From Rhipicephalus microplus (Eukaryota; Arthropoda; Arachnida; Ixodida; Ixodidae): 64,000 nt of DNA. The stretch covers positions 8,958,001-9,022,000 of the forward strand of contig NC_134701.1 of NCBI RefSeq assembly GCF_043290135.1, given 5' to 3'. Below the pieces are notes generated by a model. That model was not told the origin of the DNA, did no database searches, and saw only the letters and a list, made by a program, of their open reading frames with translations. The position numbers were made by a program, and so were the translations under genes. Within the stretch, counting starts at the first letter, position 1; each line of letters starts with the position of its first letter. Shown one piece after another: positions 50,704 to 63,948 of the stretch.

Positions 50704-53700
50704 AGGCTAGCGCGATCGGCTGTTAACCGAAAGGTTGGAATTTCGAGCCCTCCCGGCAGTGGTGTGTTGCTTTTTTCTTTGCGGTAATAGCTTTGAAAAT
50801 ATGTTCTGATGGTGGTGAGAGTGCAGCGGGACTGTCTTCGTGGCGCAATTGGCTAGCGCGATCGGCTGTTAACCGAAAGGTTGGAGTTTCGAGCTCTCCC
50901 GGGAGTGGTGTGTTGCTTTTTTCTTTGCACTGACAGCTTTGAAGATATGTTCTGATGGTGGTGAGAGTGGAGCAGGACTGTCTCCGTGGCGCAATTGGCT
51001 AGCGCGATCGGCTGTTAACCGAAAGGTTGGAGGTTCGAGCCCACCCGTTGGTGGTGCGGCGCTTTTTTTCTTTGCGCTAATAGCTTTGAAGATATGTCCT
51101 GATGGTGTTGAGAGTGGAGCAAGACTGTCTCCGTGGCGCAATTGGCTAGCGCGATCGGCTATTAACCGAAAGGTTGGAGGTTCGAGCCCACCCGGTTGTA
51201 GTGTGGCGCTTTTTTTTTCTTTGGGGCAATAGCTCTGAAGAAATGGTCTGACGGTGGTGAGAGTGGAGCACGATTGTCTCGGTGGCGCAGTTGGCTAGTG
51301 CGATCGGCTGTTAACCGAAAGGTTGGAGGTTCGAGCCCACCCGGTGATGGTGTGGCGCTTTTTTTTCTTTGTGCTGATAGCTTTGAAGATATGTTCTGAT
51401 GGTGGCGAGAGTAGAGCAGGACTGTCTTCGTGGCGCAATTGGCTAGCGCGATCGGCTGTTAACCGAAAGGTTGGAGGTTCGAGCCCACCCGGTGGTGGTG
51501 CGGCGCTTTTTTTCTTTGCGCTAATAGCTTTGAAGATATGTCCTGATGGTGTTGAGAGTGGAGCAAGACTGTCTCCGTGGCGCAATTGGCTAGCGCGATC
51601 GGCTATTAACCGAAAGGTTGGAGGTTCGAGCCCACCCGGTTGTGGTGTGGCGCTTTTTTTTGGGGCAATAGCTCTGAAGAAATGGTCTGACGGTGGTGAG
51701 AGTGGAGCAGGACTGTCTCCGTGGCGCAATTGGCTAGCGCGATTGGCTGTTAACCGAAAAGTTGGAGGTTCGAGCCCACCCGGTGGTGGTGCGGCGCTTT
51801 TTTTTCTTTGGGCTGATAGCTTTGAAGATATGTTCTGATGGTGGCGAGAGTAGAGCAGGACTGTTTCCTGGCGCAATAGCTAGCGCGATCGGCTGTTAAC
51901 CGAAAGGTTGGAGATTCGAGCCCACCCGGTGGTAGTGCAGCGCTTTTATTTCTTTGGGCTGATAGATTTGAAGATATGTTCTGATGGTGGTGAGAGTGGA
52001 GCAGGACTGTCTCTGTGACACAATCGGCTAGCGCGATCGGCTGTTAACCGAAAGGTTGGAGGTTCGAGCCCACCCGGTGGAGGTGCGCCGCTTTTTTTCT
52101 GTGGGCTGATAGCTTGGAAGATATGTTTTGATGGTGGTGAGAGTAGAGCAGGACTGTCTCCGTGACGCAATTGGCTAGCGTGATCGGCTGTTAACCGAAA
52201 AGTTGGAGGTTCGCGCCCACCCGGTGGTGGTGCGGCGCTTTTTTTTCTTTGGGCTGATAGCTTTGAAGATATGTTCTGATGGTGGTGAGAGTAGAGCAGG
52301 ACTGCCTCCGTGGCGCAATTGGCTAGCGCGATCGGCTGTTAACCGAAATGTTGGAGTTTCGAGCCCTCCCGGGAGTGGTGTGTTGCTTTTTTCTTTGCGC
52401 TGATAGCTTTGAAGATATGTTCTGATGGTGGTGAGAGTGGAGCACGACTGTCTCCGTTGCGCAGTTGGCTAGCGCGATCGGCTGTTAACCGAAAGGTTGG
52501 AGGTTCGAGCCCACCCGGTGATGGTGTGGCGTTTTTTTTTCTTTGTGCTGATAGCTTCGAAGATATGTTCTGATGGTGGTGAGAGTGGAGCAGAACTGTC
52601 TCCGTTGTGCAATTGGCTATCGCGATTGGCTGTTAACCGAAAGGTTGGAGGTTCGAGCCCACCCGGTGGTGGTGCGGTGCTTTTTTTTCTTTGGGCTGAT
52701 AGCTTTGAAGATATGTTCTGATCGTGGTGAGAGTGGAGCAGGACTGTCTCCGTGGCGCAATGGGCAAGCGCGATCGGCTGTTAACCGAAAGGTTGGAGGT
52801 TCGAGCCCACCCGGTGGTGGTGCGGCGCTTTTTTTCTTTGCGCTAATAGCTTTGAAGATATGTTCTGATGGTGGTGAGAGTGGAGCAAGACTGTCCCCGT
52901 GGCGCAATGGGCTAGCGCGATCGGCTGTAAACCGAAAGGTTGGAGTTTCGAGCTCTCCCGGGAGTGGTGTGTTGCTTTTTTCTTTGCTCTGACAGCTTTG
53001 AAGATATGTTCTGATGGTGGTGAGAGTGGAGCTGGACTGTCTCCGTGGCGCAATCGGCTAGAGCAATCGGCTGTTAACCGAAAGGTTGGAGGTTCGAGCC
53101 CACCCGGTGGTGGTGCGGCGCTTTTTTTCCTTTGCGCTAATAGCTTTGAAGATATGTTCTGATTGTGGTGAGAGTGGAACAGGACTGTCTCCATGGCGCA
53201 ATTAGCTAGCGCGATCGGCTGTTAACCGAAAGGTTGGAGGTTCGAGCCCACCCGGTGATGGTGTGGCGTTTTTTTTTCTTTGTGCTGATAGCTTCGAAGA
53301 TATGTTCTGATGGTGGTGAGAGTGGAGCAGAACTGTCTCCGTTGTGCAATTGGCTATCGCGATTGGCTGTTAACCGAAAGGTTGGAGGTTCGAGCCCACC
53401 CGGTGGTGGTGCGGCGCTTTTTTTTCTGTGGGCTGATAGCTTTGAAGATATGTTCTGATGGTGGTGAGAGTAGAGCAGGACTCTCTCCGTTGCGCAATCG
53501 GCTAGCGTGATCGGCTGTTAACCGAAAAGTTGGAGGTTCGAGCCCACCCGGTGGTGGTGCGGCGCTTTTTTTTCTTTGGGCTCATAGCTTTGAAGATATG
53601 TTCTGATGGTGGTGAGAGTAGAGCAGGACTGTCTCCGTGGCGCAATCGGCTAGCGCGATCGGCTGTTAACCGAAAGGTTGGAGTTTCGAGCCCTCCCGGG

Positions 53701-53814
53701 AGTGGTGTGTTGCTTTTTTCTTTGCGCTGATAGCTTTGAAGATATGGTCTGATGGTGGTGAGAGTGGAGCACGACTGTCTCCGTGGCGCAGTTGGCTAGC
53801 GCGATCGGCTGTTA
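50704..53814 (+). repeat. Mosaic section of the array
   Basis: Continuous units in mixed order. Two short units stand out: near 51650 the tail lacks TTTCTTT (GGCGCTTTTTTTTGGGGC), and near 51862 the tRNA start is contracted to GTTTCCTGGCGCAATAGC. No non-array DNA was seen. Confidence 0.6.
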
Positions 53815-56800
53815 ACCGAAAGGTTGGAGTTTCGAGCCCAACCGGTGGTGGTGCGGCGCTTTTATTTCTTTGCGCTGATAGTTTGAAGATATGTTCTGAT
53901 GCTGGTGAGAGTAGAGAAAGACTGTTTCCGTGGCGCAATAGGCTAGCGCGATCGGCTGTTAACCGAAAGGTTGGAATTTCGAGCCCTCCCGGCAGTGGTG
54001 TGTTGCTTTTTTCTTTGCGGTAATAGCTTTGAAAATATGTTCTGATGGTGGTGAGAGTGCAGCAGGACTGTCTTCGTGGCGCAATTGGCTAGCGCGATTG
54101 GCTGTTAACCGAAAGGTTGGAGTTTCGAGCTCTCCCGGGAGTGGTGTGTTGCTTTTTTCTTTGCACTGACAGCTTTGAAGATATGTTCTGATGGTGGTGA
54201 GAGTGGAGCAGGACTGTCTCCGTGGCGCAATTGGCTAGCGCGATCGGCTGTTAACCGAAAGGTTGGAGGTTCGAGCCCACCCGGTGGTGGTGCGGCGCTT
54301 TTTTTCTTTGCGCTAATAGCTTTGAAGATATGTCCTGATGGTGTTGAGAGGGGAGCAAGACTGTCTCCGTGGCGCAATTGGCTAGCGCGATCGGCTATTA
54401 ACCGAAATGTTGGAGGTTCGAGCCCACCCGGTTGTGGTGTGGCGCTTTTTTTTTCTTTGGGGCAATAGCTCTGAAGAAATGGTCTGACGGTGGTGAGAGT
54501 GGAGCACGATTGTCTCGGTGGCGCAGTTGGCTAGTGCGATCGGCTGTTAACCGAAAGGTTGGAGGTTCGAGCCCACCCGGGAGTGGTGTGTTGCTTTTTT
54601 CTTTGTGGTAATAGCTTTGAAGATATGTTCTGATGGTGGTGAGAGTGGAGCAGGACTGTCTCCATGGCGCAATTGGCTAGCGCGATTGGCTGTTAACCGA
54701 AAGGTTGGAGTTTCGAGCCCACCCGGTGGTAGTGCGGCGCTTTTTTTTCTTTGGGGCGATAGCTCTGAAGAAATGGTCTGACGGTGGTGAGAGTGGAGCA
54801 CGATTGTCTCGGTGGCGCAGTTGGCTAGCGCGATCGGCTGTTAACCGAAAGGTTGGAGGTTCGAGCCCACCCGGTGATGGTGTGGCGCTTTTTTTTCTTT
54901 GTGCTGATAGCTTTGAAGATATGTTCTGATGGTGGTGAGAGTGGAGCAGGACTGTCTCTGTGGCGCAATTGGCTAGCGCGATTGGCTGTTAACCGAAAAG
55001 TTGGAGGTTCGAGCCCACCCGGTGGTGGTGCGGCGCTTTTTTTTCTTTGGGCTGATAGCTTTGAAGATATGTTCTGATGGTGGCGAGAATAGAGCAGGAC
55101 TGTCTACGTGGCGCAATTGGCTTGCGCGATCGGCTGTTAACCGAAAGGTTGGAGGTTCGAGCCCACCCGGTGGTGGTGCAGCGCTTTTTTTTCTTTGCGC
55201 TGAAAGCTTTGAAGATATGTTCTGATGGTGGTGAGAGTGGAGCAAGACTGTTCTCGTGGCGCAATGAGCTAGCGCGATCGGCTATTAACCGAAAGGTTGG
55301 AGTTTCGAGCCCTCCCGGGAGTGGTGTGTTGCTTTTTTCTTTGCGCTGGTAGCTTTGAAGATATGTTCTGATGGTGGTGAGATTGGAGCACGACTGTCCC
55401 CGTGACGCAATTGGCTAGCGTGATCGGCTGTTAACCGAAAAGTTGGAGGTTCGAGCCCACCCGGTGGTGGTGCGGCGCTTTTTTTTCTTTGGGCTGATAG
55501 CTTTGAAGATATGTTCTGATGGTGGTGAGAGTAGAGCAGGACTGCCTCCGTGGCGCAATTGGCTAGCGCGATCGGCTGTTAACCGAAAGGTTGGAGTTTC
55601 GAGCCCTCCCGGAAGTGGTGTGTTGCTTTTTTGTTTGCGCTGATAGCTTTGAAGATATGTTCTGATGGTGGTGAGAGTGGAGCAGGACTGTCTCCGTGGC
55701 ACAATCGGCTAGCGCGATCGGCTGTTAACCGAAAGGTTGGAGGTTCGAGCCCACCCGGTGGTGGTGCGCCGCTTTTTTTTTCTTTGTGCTGATAGCTTTG
55801 AAGATATGTTCTGATGGTGGTGAGAGTGGAGCAGAACTGTCTCCGTTGTGCAATTGGCTATCGCGATTGGCTGTTAACCGAAAGGTTGGAGGTTCGAGCC
55901 CACCCGGTGGTGGTGCGGTGCTTTTTTTTCTTTGGGCTGATAGCTTTGAAGATATGTTCTGATCGTGGTGAGAGTGGAGCAGGACTGTCTCCGTGGCGCA
56001 ATTGGCTTGTGCGATCGGCTGTTAACCGAAAGGTTGGAGGTTCGAGCCCACCCGGTGGTGGTGCGGCGCTTTTTTTCTTTGCGCTGATAGCTTTGAAGAC
56101 ATGTTCTGATGGTGGTGAGAGTGGAGCAAGACTGTCCCCATGGCGCAATGGGCAAGCGCGATCGGCTGTTAACCGAAAGGTTGGAGTTTCGAGCCCACCC
56201 GGTGGTGGTGCGGCGCTTTTATTTCTTTGCGCTGATAGTTTGAAGATATGTTCTGATGGTGGTGAGACTGGAGAAAGACTGTCTCCGTGGCGCAATAGGC
56301 TAGCGCGATCGGCTGTTAACCGAAAGGTTGGAATTTCGAGCCCACCCGGTGGTGGTGCGGCGCTTTTTTTTCTTTGGGCTGATAGCTTTGAAGATATTTT
56401 CTGATGGTGGCGAGAGTAGAGCAGGACTGTCTTCGTGGCGCAATTGGCTAGCGCGATCGGCTGGTAACCGAAAGGTTGGAGGTTCGAGCCCACCCGGTGG
56501 TGGTGCAGCGCTTTTTTTTCTTTGCGCTGAAAGCTTTGAAGATATGTTCTGATGGTGGTGAGAGTGGAGAAGACTGTCCCCGTGGCGCTATGAGCTAGCG
56601 CGATCGGCTGTTAACCGAAAGGTTGGAATTTCGAGCCCTCCCGGGAGTGGTGTGTTGCTTTTTTCTTTGCACTGATAGCTTTGAAGATATGTTCCGTTGG
56701 TGATGAGAGTGGAGCAGGACTGTCTCCGTGGCGCAATTGGCTAGCGCGATCGGCTGTTAACCGAAAGGTTGGAGATTCGAGCCCACCCGGTGGTGGTGCA

Positions 56801-57213
56801 GCGCTTTTATTTCTTTGGGCTGATAGCTTTGAAGATATGTTCTGATGGTGGCGAGAGTAGAGCAGGACTGTCTTCGTGGCGCAATTGGCTACCGCGATCG
56901 GCTGTTAACCGAAAGGTTGGACGTTCGAGCCCACCCGGTGGTGGTGCAGCGCTTTTTTTCTTTGCGCTGAAAGCTTTGAAGATATGTTCTGATGGTGGTG
57001 AGAGTGGAGAAGACTGTCCCCGTGGCGCTATGAGCTAGCGCGATCGGCTGTTAACCGAAAGGTTGGAATTTCGAGCCCTCCCGGGAGTGGTGTGTTGCTT
57101 TATTCTTTGCACTGATAGCTTTGAAGATATGTTCCGTTGGTGGTGAGAGTGGAGCAGGACTTTCTCCGTGGCGCAATTGGCTAGCGCGATCGGCTGTTAA
57201 CCGAAAGGTTGGA
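53815..57213 (+). repeat. Large higher-order block, copy 1
   Basis: Matches 60898-64000 at an offset of 7083 bp up to about 54700, and of 6787 bp from about 54965 on. Private markers include CTTTATTCTTTGC (near 57098 and 63885) and GAAGACATGTTC (near 56096 and 62883). Confidence 0.8.
56429..56502 (+). tRNA. tRNA-like gene with GGT (Thr) anticodon
   Basis: The loop is CTGGTAA, giving GGT. The body is otherwise a standard array unit starting GTCTTCG. The block duplicate is at 63216-63289. Confidence 0.5.
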
Positions 57214-58931
57214 GATTCGAGCCCACCCGGTGGTGGTGCAGCGCTTTTATTTCTTTGGGCTGATAGCTTTGAAGATATGTTGTGATGATGGTGAGAGTGG
57301 AGCAGGACTGTCTCCGTGGCACAATCGGCTAGCGCGATTGGCTGTTAACCGAAAGGTTGGAGGTTCGAGCCCACACGGTGGTGGTGCGGCGCTTTTATTC
57401 TTTGGGGCGATAGCTCTGAAGAAATGGTCTGACGGTGGTGAGAGTGGAGCACGATTGTCTCGGTGGCGCAGTTGGCTAGTGCGATCGGCTGTTAACCGAA
57501 AGGTTGGAGGTTCGAGCCCACCCGGTGATGGTGTGGCGCTTTTTTTTCTTTGTGCTGATAGCTTTGAAGATATGTTCTGATGGTGGTGAGAGTGGAGCAG
57601 GACTGTCTCCGTGGCGCAATTGGCTAGCGCGATCGGCTGTAAATCGAAAGGTTGGAGTTTCGAGCTCTCCCGGGCGTGGTGTGTTGCTTTTTTCTTTGCA
57701 CTGACAGCTTTGAAGATATGTTCTGATGGTGGTGAGAGTGGAGCAGGACTGTCTCCGTGGCACAATGGGCTAGCGCGATCGGCTGTTAACCGAAAGGTTG
57801 GAGTTTCGAGCCCACCCGGTGGTGGTGCGGCGCTTTTTTTTCTTTGGGCTGATAGCTCTGAAGAAATGTTCTGACGGTGGTGAGAGTTGAGCAGGACTGT
57901 CTCCGTGGCGCAATTGGCTAGCGCGATCGGCTGTTAACCGAAAGGTTGGAGGTTCGAGCCCACCCGGTGGTGGTGCGGCGCTTTTTTTTCCTTTGGGGCG
58001 ATAGCTCTGAAGAAATGGTCTGACGGTGGTGAGAGTGGAGCACGATTGTCTCGGTGGCGCAGTTCGCTAGCGCGATCGGCTGTTAACCGAAAGGTTGGAG
58101 GTTCGAGCCCACCCGGTGATGGTGTGGCGATTTTTTTTCTTTGTGCTGATAGCTTTGAAGATATGTTCTGATGGTGGTGAGAGTGGAGCAGGACTGTCTC
58201 CGTGGCGCAATTGGCTAGCGCGATTGGCTGTTAACCGAAAAGTTGGAGGTTCGAGCCCACCCGGTGGTGGTGCGGCGCTTTTTTTTCTTTGGGCTGATAG
58301 CTTTGAAGATATGTTCTGATGGTGGCGAGAGTAGAGCAGGACTGTCTTCGTGGCGCAATTGGCTAGCGCGATTGGCTGTTAACCGAAAGGTTGGAGGTTC
58401 GAGCCCACCCGGTGGTGGTGCGGTGCTTTTTTTCTTTGGGCTGATACCTTTGAAGATATGTTCTGAAGGTGGTGAGAGTGGAGCAGGACTGTCTCCGTGG
58501 CGCAATTGGCTTGCGCGATCGGCTGTTCACCGAAAAGTTGGAGGCTCGAGCCCACCCGGTGGTGGTGCGGCGCTTTTTTTCCTTTGGGCTGAGAGCTTTG
58601 AAAATATGTTCTGATGGTGGTGAGAGTGGAGCAGGACTGTCTCCGTGGCGCAATTGGCTAGCGCGATCGGCTGTTAACCGAAAGGTTCGAGTTTCGAGCC
58701 CTCCCGGGAGTGGTGTGTTGTTTTTTTCTTTGTGCTGATAGCTTTGAAGATATGTTCTGATGGTGGTGAGAGTGGAGCAGGACTGTCTCCGTGGCGCAAT
58801 TGCCTAGCGCGATTGGCTGTTAACCGAAAGGTTGGAGTTTCGAGCCCACCCGGTGGCGGTGCGGCGCTTTTTTTCTTTGGGCTGATAGCTCTGAAGAAAT
58901 TTTCTGACGGTGGTGAGAGTTGAGCAGGACT

Positions 58932-59005
58932 GTCTCCGTGGCGCAATTGGCTAGCGCGATCGGCTGGTAACCGAAAGGTTGGAGGTTCGAGCCCACCCGG
59001 TGGTG
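58932..59005 (+). tRNA. tRNA-like gene with GGT (Thr) anticodon and long tail
   Basis: The loop is CTGGTAA on a unit with consensus A and B boxes. The tail has the 6-nt insertion GCGGCGGCAGCGC. It is duplicated at 60706-60779. Confidence 0.5.
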
Positions 59006-60705
59006 GTGCGGCGGCAGCGCTTTTTTTTTCTTTGGGGCAATAGCTCTGAAAAAATGGTCTGACGGTGGTGAGAGTGGAGCACGATTGTCTCCGTGGCGCA
59101 GTTGGCTAGCGCGATCGGCTGTTAACCGAAAGGTTGGAGGTTCGAGCCCACCCGGTGATGGTGTGTTGCGTTTTTCTTTGTGGTAATAGCTTTGATGATA
59201 TGTTCTGATGGTGGTGAGAGTGGAGCAGGACTGTCTCCATGGCGCGATTGGCTAGCGCGATCGGCTGTTAACCGAAAGGTTGGAGGTTCGAGCCCACCCG
59301 GTGGTGGTGCGGCGCTTTTTTTCTTTGGGGCGATAGCTCTGAAGAACTGGTCTGACGGTGGTGAGAATGGAGCACGATTGTCTCCGTGGCGCAATGGGCT
59401 AGCGCGATCGGCTGTTAACCGAAAGGTTGGAGTTTCGAGCCCTCCCGGGAGTGGTGTGTTGCTTTTTTCTTTGTGGTAATAGCTTTGGAGATATGTTCTG
59501 ATGGTGGTGAGAGTGGAGCAGGACTGTCTCCATGGCGCAATTGGCTAGCGCGATCGGCTGTTAACCGAAAGGTTGGAGTTTCGAGCCCACCGGGTGGTGG
59601 TGCGGCGCTCTTTTTTCTTTGGGCTGATAGCTCTGAAGAAATGTTCTGACGGTGGTGAGAGTTGAGCAGGACTGTCTCTGTGGCGCAATTGGCTAGCGCG
59701 ATCGGCTGTTAACCGAAAGGTTGGAGGTTCGAGCCCACCCGGTGGTGGTGCGGCGCTTGTTTTTTCTTTGAAGCGATAGCTCTGAAGAAATGACCTGACG
59801 GTGGTGAGAGTGGAGCACGATTGTCTCCGAGGCGAAGTTGGCTGGCGCGATCGGCTGTTAACCGAAAGGTTGGAGGTTCAAGCCCACACGGTAATGGTGT
59901 GGCGCTTTTTTTCTTTGTGCTGATAGCTTTGAAGATATGTTCTGAAGGTGGTGAGAGTGGAGCAGGGCTGTCTCCGTGGCGCTATTGGCTTGCGCCATCG
60001 GCTGTTAACCGAAAGGTTGGAGGTTCGAGCCCACCCGGTGGTGGTGCGGCGCTTTTTTTTTCTTTGGGGTGATAGCTCTGAAGAAATGGTCTGACGGTGG
60101 TGAGAGTGCAGCACGACTGTTCCGTGGCGCAAAGGGCTAGCGCGATCGGCTGTTAACCGAAAGGTTGGAGTTTCGAGAACTCCCGGGAGTGGTGTGTTGC
60201 TTTTTTCTTTGCACTGATAGCTTTGAAGATATGTTCTGATGGTGGTGAGAGTGGAGCAGGACTGTCTCCGTGGCGCAATTGGCTAGCGCGATTGGCTGTT
60301 AACCGAAAAGTTTGAGGTTCGAGCCCACCCGGTGGTGGTGCGGCGCTTTTTTTTCTTTGGGCTGATAGCTTTGAAGATATGTTCTGATGGTGGCGAGAGT
60401 AGAGCAGGACTGTCTTCGTGGCGCAATTGGCTAGCGCGATCGGCTGTTAACCGAAAGGTTGGAGGTTCGAGCCCACCCGGTGGTGGTGCAGCGCTTTTTT
60501 TTCTTTGCGCTGAAAGCTTTGAAGATATGTTCTGATGGTGGTGAGAGTGGAGACGACTGTCCCCGTGGCGCTATGAGCTAGCGCGATTGGCTGTTAACCG
60601 AAAGGTTGGAGTTTCGAGCCCACCCGGTGGTGGTGCGGCGCTTTTTTTCTTTGAGCTGATAGCTCTGAAGAAATTTTCTGACGGTGGTGAGAGTTGAGCA
60701 GGACT

Positions 60706-60779
60706 GTCTCCGTGGCGCAATTGGCTAGCGCGATCGGCTGGTAACCGAAAGGTTGGAGGTTCGAGCCCACCCGGTGGTG
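60706..60779 (+). tRNA. tRNA-like gene with GGT (Thr) anticodon and long tail (copy)
   Basis: Same anticodon and tail insertion as 58932-59005, 1774 bp downstream. Confidence 0.5.
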
Positions 60780-63215
60780 GTGCGGCGGCAGCGCTTTTTT
60801 TTCTTTGGGGCAATAGCTCTGAAAAAATGGTCTGACGGTGGTGAGAGTGGAGCACGATTGTCTCCGTGGCGCAGTTGGCTAGCGCGATCGGCTGTTAACC
60901 GAAAGGTTGGAGTTTCGAGCCCACCCGGTGGTGGTGCGGCGCTTTTATTTCTTTGCGCTGATAGTTTGAAGATATGTTCTGATGCTGGTGAGAGTAGAGA
61001 AAGACTGTTTCCGTGGCGCAATAGGCTAGCGCGATCGGCTGTTAACCGAAAGGTTGGAATTTCGAGCCCTCCCGGCAGTGGTGTGTTGCTTTTTTCTTTG
61101 CGGTAATAGCTTTGAAAATATGTTCTGATGGTGGTGAGAGTGCAGCAGGACTGTCTTCGTGGCGCAATTGGCTAGCGCGATTGGCTGTTAACCGAAAGGT
61201 TGGAGTTTCGAGCTCTCCCGGGAGTGGTGTGTTGCTTTTTTCTTTGCACTGACAGCTTTGAAGATATGTTCTGATGGTGGTGAGAGTGGAGCAGGACTGT
61301 CTCCGTGGCGCAATTGGCTAGCGCGATCGGCTGTTAACCGAAAGGTTGGAGGTTCGAGCCCACCCGGTGGTGGTGCGGCGCTTTTTTTCTTTGCGCTAAT
61401 AGCTTTGAAGATATGTCCTGATGGTGTTGAGAGGGGAGCAAGACTGTCTCCGTGGCGCAATTGGCTAGCGCGATCGGCTATTAACCGAAATGTTGGAGGT
61501 TCGAGCCCACCCGGTTGTGGTGTGGCGCTTTTTTTTTCTTTGGGGCAATAGCTCTGAAGAAATGGTCTGACGGTGGTGAGAGTGGAGCACGATTGTCTCG
61601 GTGGCGCAGTTGGCTAGTGCGATCGGCTGTTAACCGAAAGGTTGGAGGTTCGAGCCCACCCGGGAGTGGTGTGTTGCTTTTTTCTTTGTGGTAATAGCTT
61701 TGAAGATATGTTCTGATGGTGGTGAGAGTGGAGCAGGACTGTCTCCATGGCGCAATTGGCTAGCGCGATTGGCTGTTAACCGAAAAGTTGGAGGTTCGAG
61801 CCCACCCGGTGGTGGTGCGGCGCTTTTTTTTCTTTGGGCTGATAGCTTTGAAGATATGTTCTGATGGTGGCGAGAATAGAGCAGGACTGTCTACGTGGCG
61901 CAATTGGCTTGCGCGATCGGCTGTTAACCGAAAGGTTGGAGGTTCGAGCCCACCCGGTGGTGGTGCAGCGCTTTTTTTTCTTTGCGCTGAAAGCTTTGAA
62001 GATATGTTCTGATGGTGGTGAGAGTGGAGCAAGACTGTTCTCGTGGCGCAATGAGCTAGCGCGATCGGCTATTAACCGAAAGGTTGGAGTTTCGAGCCCT
62101 CCCGGGAGTGGTGTGTTGCTTTTTTCTTTGCGCTGGTAGCTTTGAAGATATGTTCTGATGGTGGTGAGATTGGAGCACGACTGTCCCCGTGACGCAATTG
62201 GCTAGCGTGATCGGCTGTTAACCGAAAAGTTGGAGGTTCGAGCCCACCCGGTGGTGGTGCGGCGCTTTTTTTTCTTTGGGCTGATAGCTTTGAAGATATG
62301 TTCTGATGGTGGTGAGAGTAGAGCAGGACTGCCTCCGTGGCGCAATTGGCTAGCGCGATCGGCTGTTAACCGAAAGGTTGGAGTTTCGAGCCCTCCCGGA
62401 AGTGGTGTGTTGCTTTTTTGTTTGCGCTGATAGCTTTGAAGATATGTTCTGATGGTGGTGAGAGTGGAGCAGGACTGTCTCCGTGGCACAATCGGCTAGC
62501 GCGATCGGCTGTTAACCGAAAGGTTGGAGGTTCGAGCCCACCCGGTGGTGGTGCGCCGCTTTTTTTTTCTTTGTGCTGATAGCTTTGAAGATATGTTCTG
62601 ATGGTGGTGAGAGTGGAGCAGAACTGTCTCCGTTGTGCAATTGGCTATCGCGATTGGCTGTTAACCGAAAGGTTGGAGGTTCGAGCCCACCCGGTGGTGG
62701 TGCGGTGCTTTTTTTTCTTTGGGCTGATAGCTTTGAAGATATGTTCTGATCGTGGTGAGAGTGGAGCAGGACTGTCTCCGTGGCGCAATTGGCTTGTGCG
62801 ATCGGCTGTTAACCGAAAGGTTGGAGGTTCGAGCCCACCCGGTGGTGGTGCGGCGCTTTTTTTCTTTGCGCTGATAGCTTTGAAGACATGTTCTGATGGT
62901 GGTGAGAGTGGAGCAAGACTGTCCCCATGGCGCAATGGGCAAGCGCGATCGGCTGTTAACCGAAAGGTTGGAGTTTCGAGCCCACCCGGTGGTGGTGCGG
63001 CGCTTTTATTTCTTTGCGCTGATAGTTTGAAGATATGTTCTGATGGTGGTGAGACTGGAGAAAGACTGTCTCCGTGGCGCAATAGGCTAGCGCGATCGGC
63101 TGTTAACCGAAAGGTTGGAATTTCGAGCCCACCCGGTGGTGGTGCGGCGCTTTTTTTTCTTTGGGCTGATAGCTTTGAAGATATTTTCTGATGGTGGCGA
63201 GAGTAGAGCAGGACT

Positions 63216-63289
63216 GTCTTCGTGGCGCAATTGGCTAGCGCGATCGGCTGGTAACCGAAAGGTTGGAGGTTCGAGCCCACCCGGTGGTG
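63216..63289 (+). tRNA. tRNA-like gene with GGT (Thr) anticodon (block duplicate)
   Basis: Copy of 56429-56502 at the 6787-bp offset. Confidence 0.5.
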
Positions 63290-63948
63290 GTGCAGCGCTT
63301 TTTTTTCTTTGCGCTGAAAGCTTTGAAGATATGTTCTGATGGTGGTGAGAGTGGAGAAGACTGTCCCCGTGGCGCTATGAGCTAGCGCGATCGGCTGTTA
63401 ACCGAAAGGTTGGAATTTCGAGCCCTCCCGGGAGTGGTGTGTTGCTTTTTTCTTTGCACTGATAGCTTTGAAGATATGTTCCGTTGGTGATGAGAGTGGA
63501 GCAGGACTGTCTCCGTGGCGCAATTGGCTAGCGCGATCGGCTGTTAACCGAAAGGTTGGAGATTCGAGCCCACCCGGTGGTGGTGCAGCGCTTTTATTTC
63601 TTTGGGCTGATAGCTTTGAAGATATGTTCTGATGGTGGCGAGAGTAGAGCAGGACTGTCTTCGTGGCGCAATTGGCTACCGCGATCGGCTGTTAACCGAA
63701 AGGTTGGACGTTCGAGCCCACCCGGTGGTGGTGCAGCGCTTTTTTTCTTTGCGCTGAAAGCTTTGAAGATATGTTCTGATGGTGGTGAGAGTGGAGAAGA
63801 CTGTCCCCGTGGCGCTATGAGCTAGCGCGATCGGCTGTTAACCGAAAGGTTGGAATTTCGAGCCCTCCCGGGAGTGGTGTGTTGCTTTATTCTTTGCACT
63901 GATAGCTTTGAAGATATGTTCCGTTGGTGGTGAGAGTGGAGCAGGACT

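Larger units (their letters stand above)
57214..60897 (+). repeat. Mosaic section of the array, more diverged units
   Basis: Units here carry more private changes than elsewhere, for example GAGGCGAAGTTGG near 59828, GCGCCATCGG near 59993 and GAGAACTCCCGG near 60175. Two units, with tails near 59011 and 60784, share a 6-nt longer tail GCGGCGGCAGCGC; they lie 1774 bp (12 units) apart. Confidence 0.6.
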
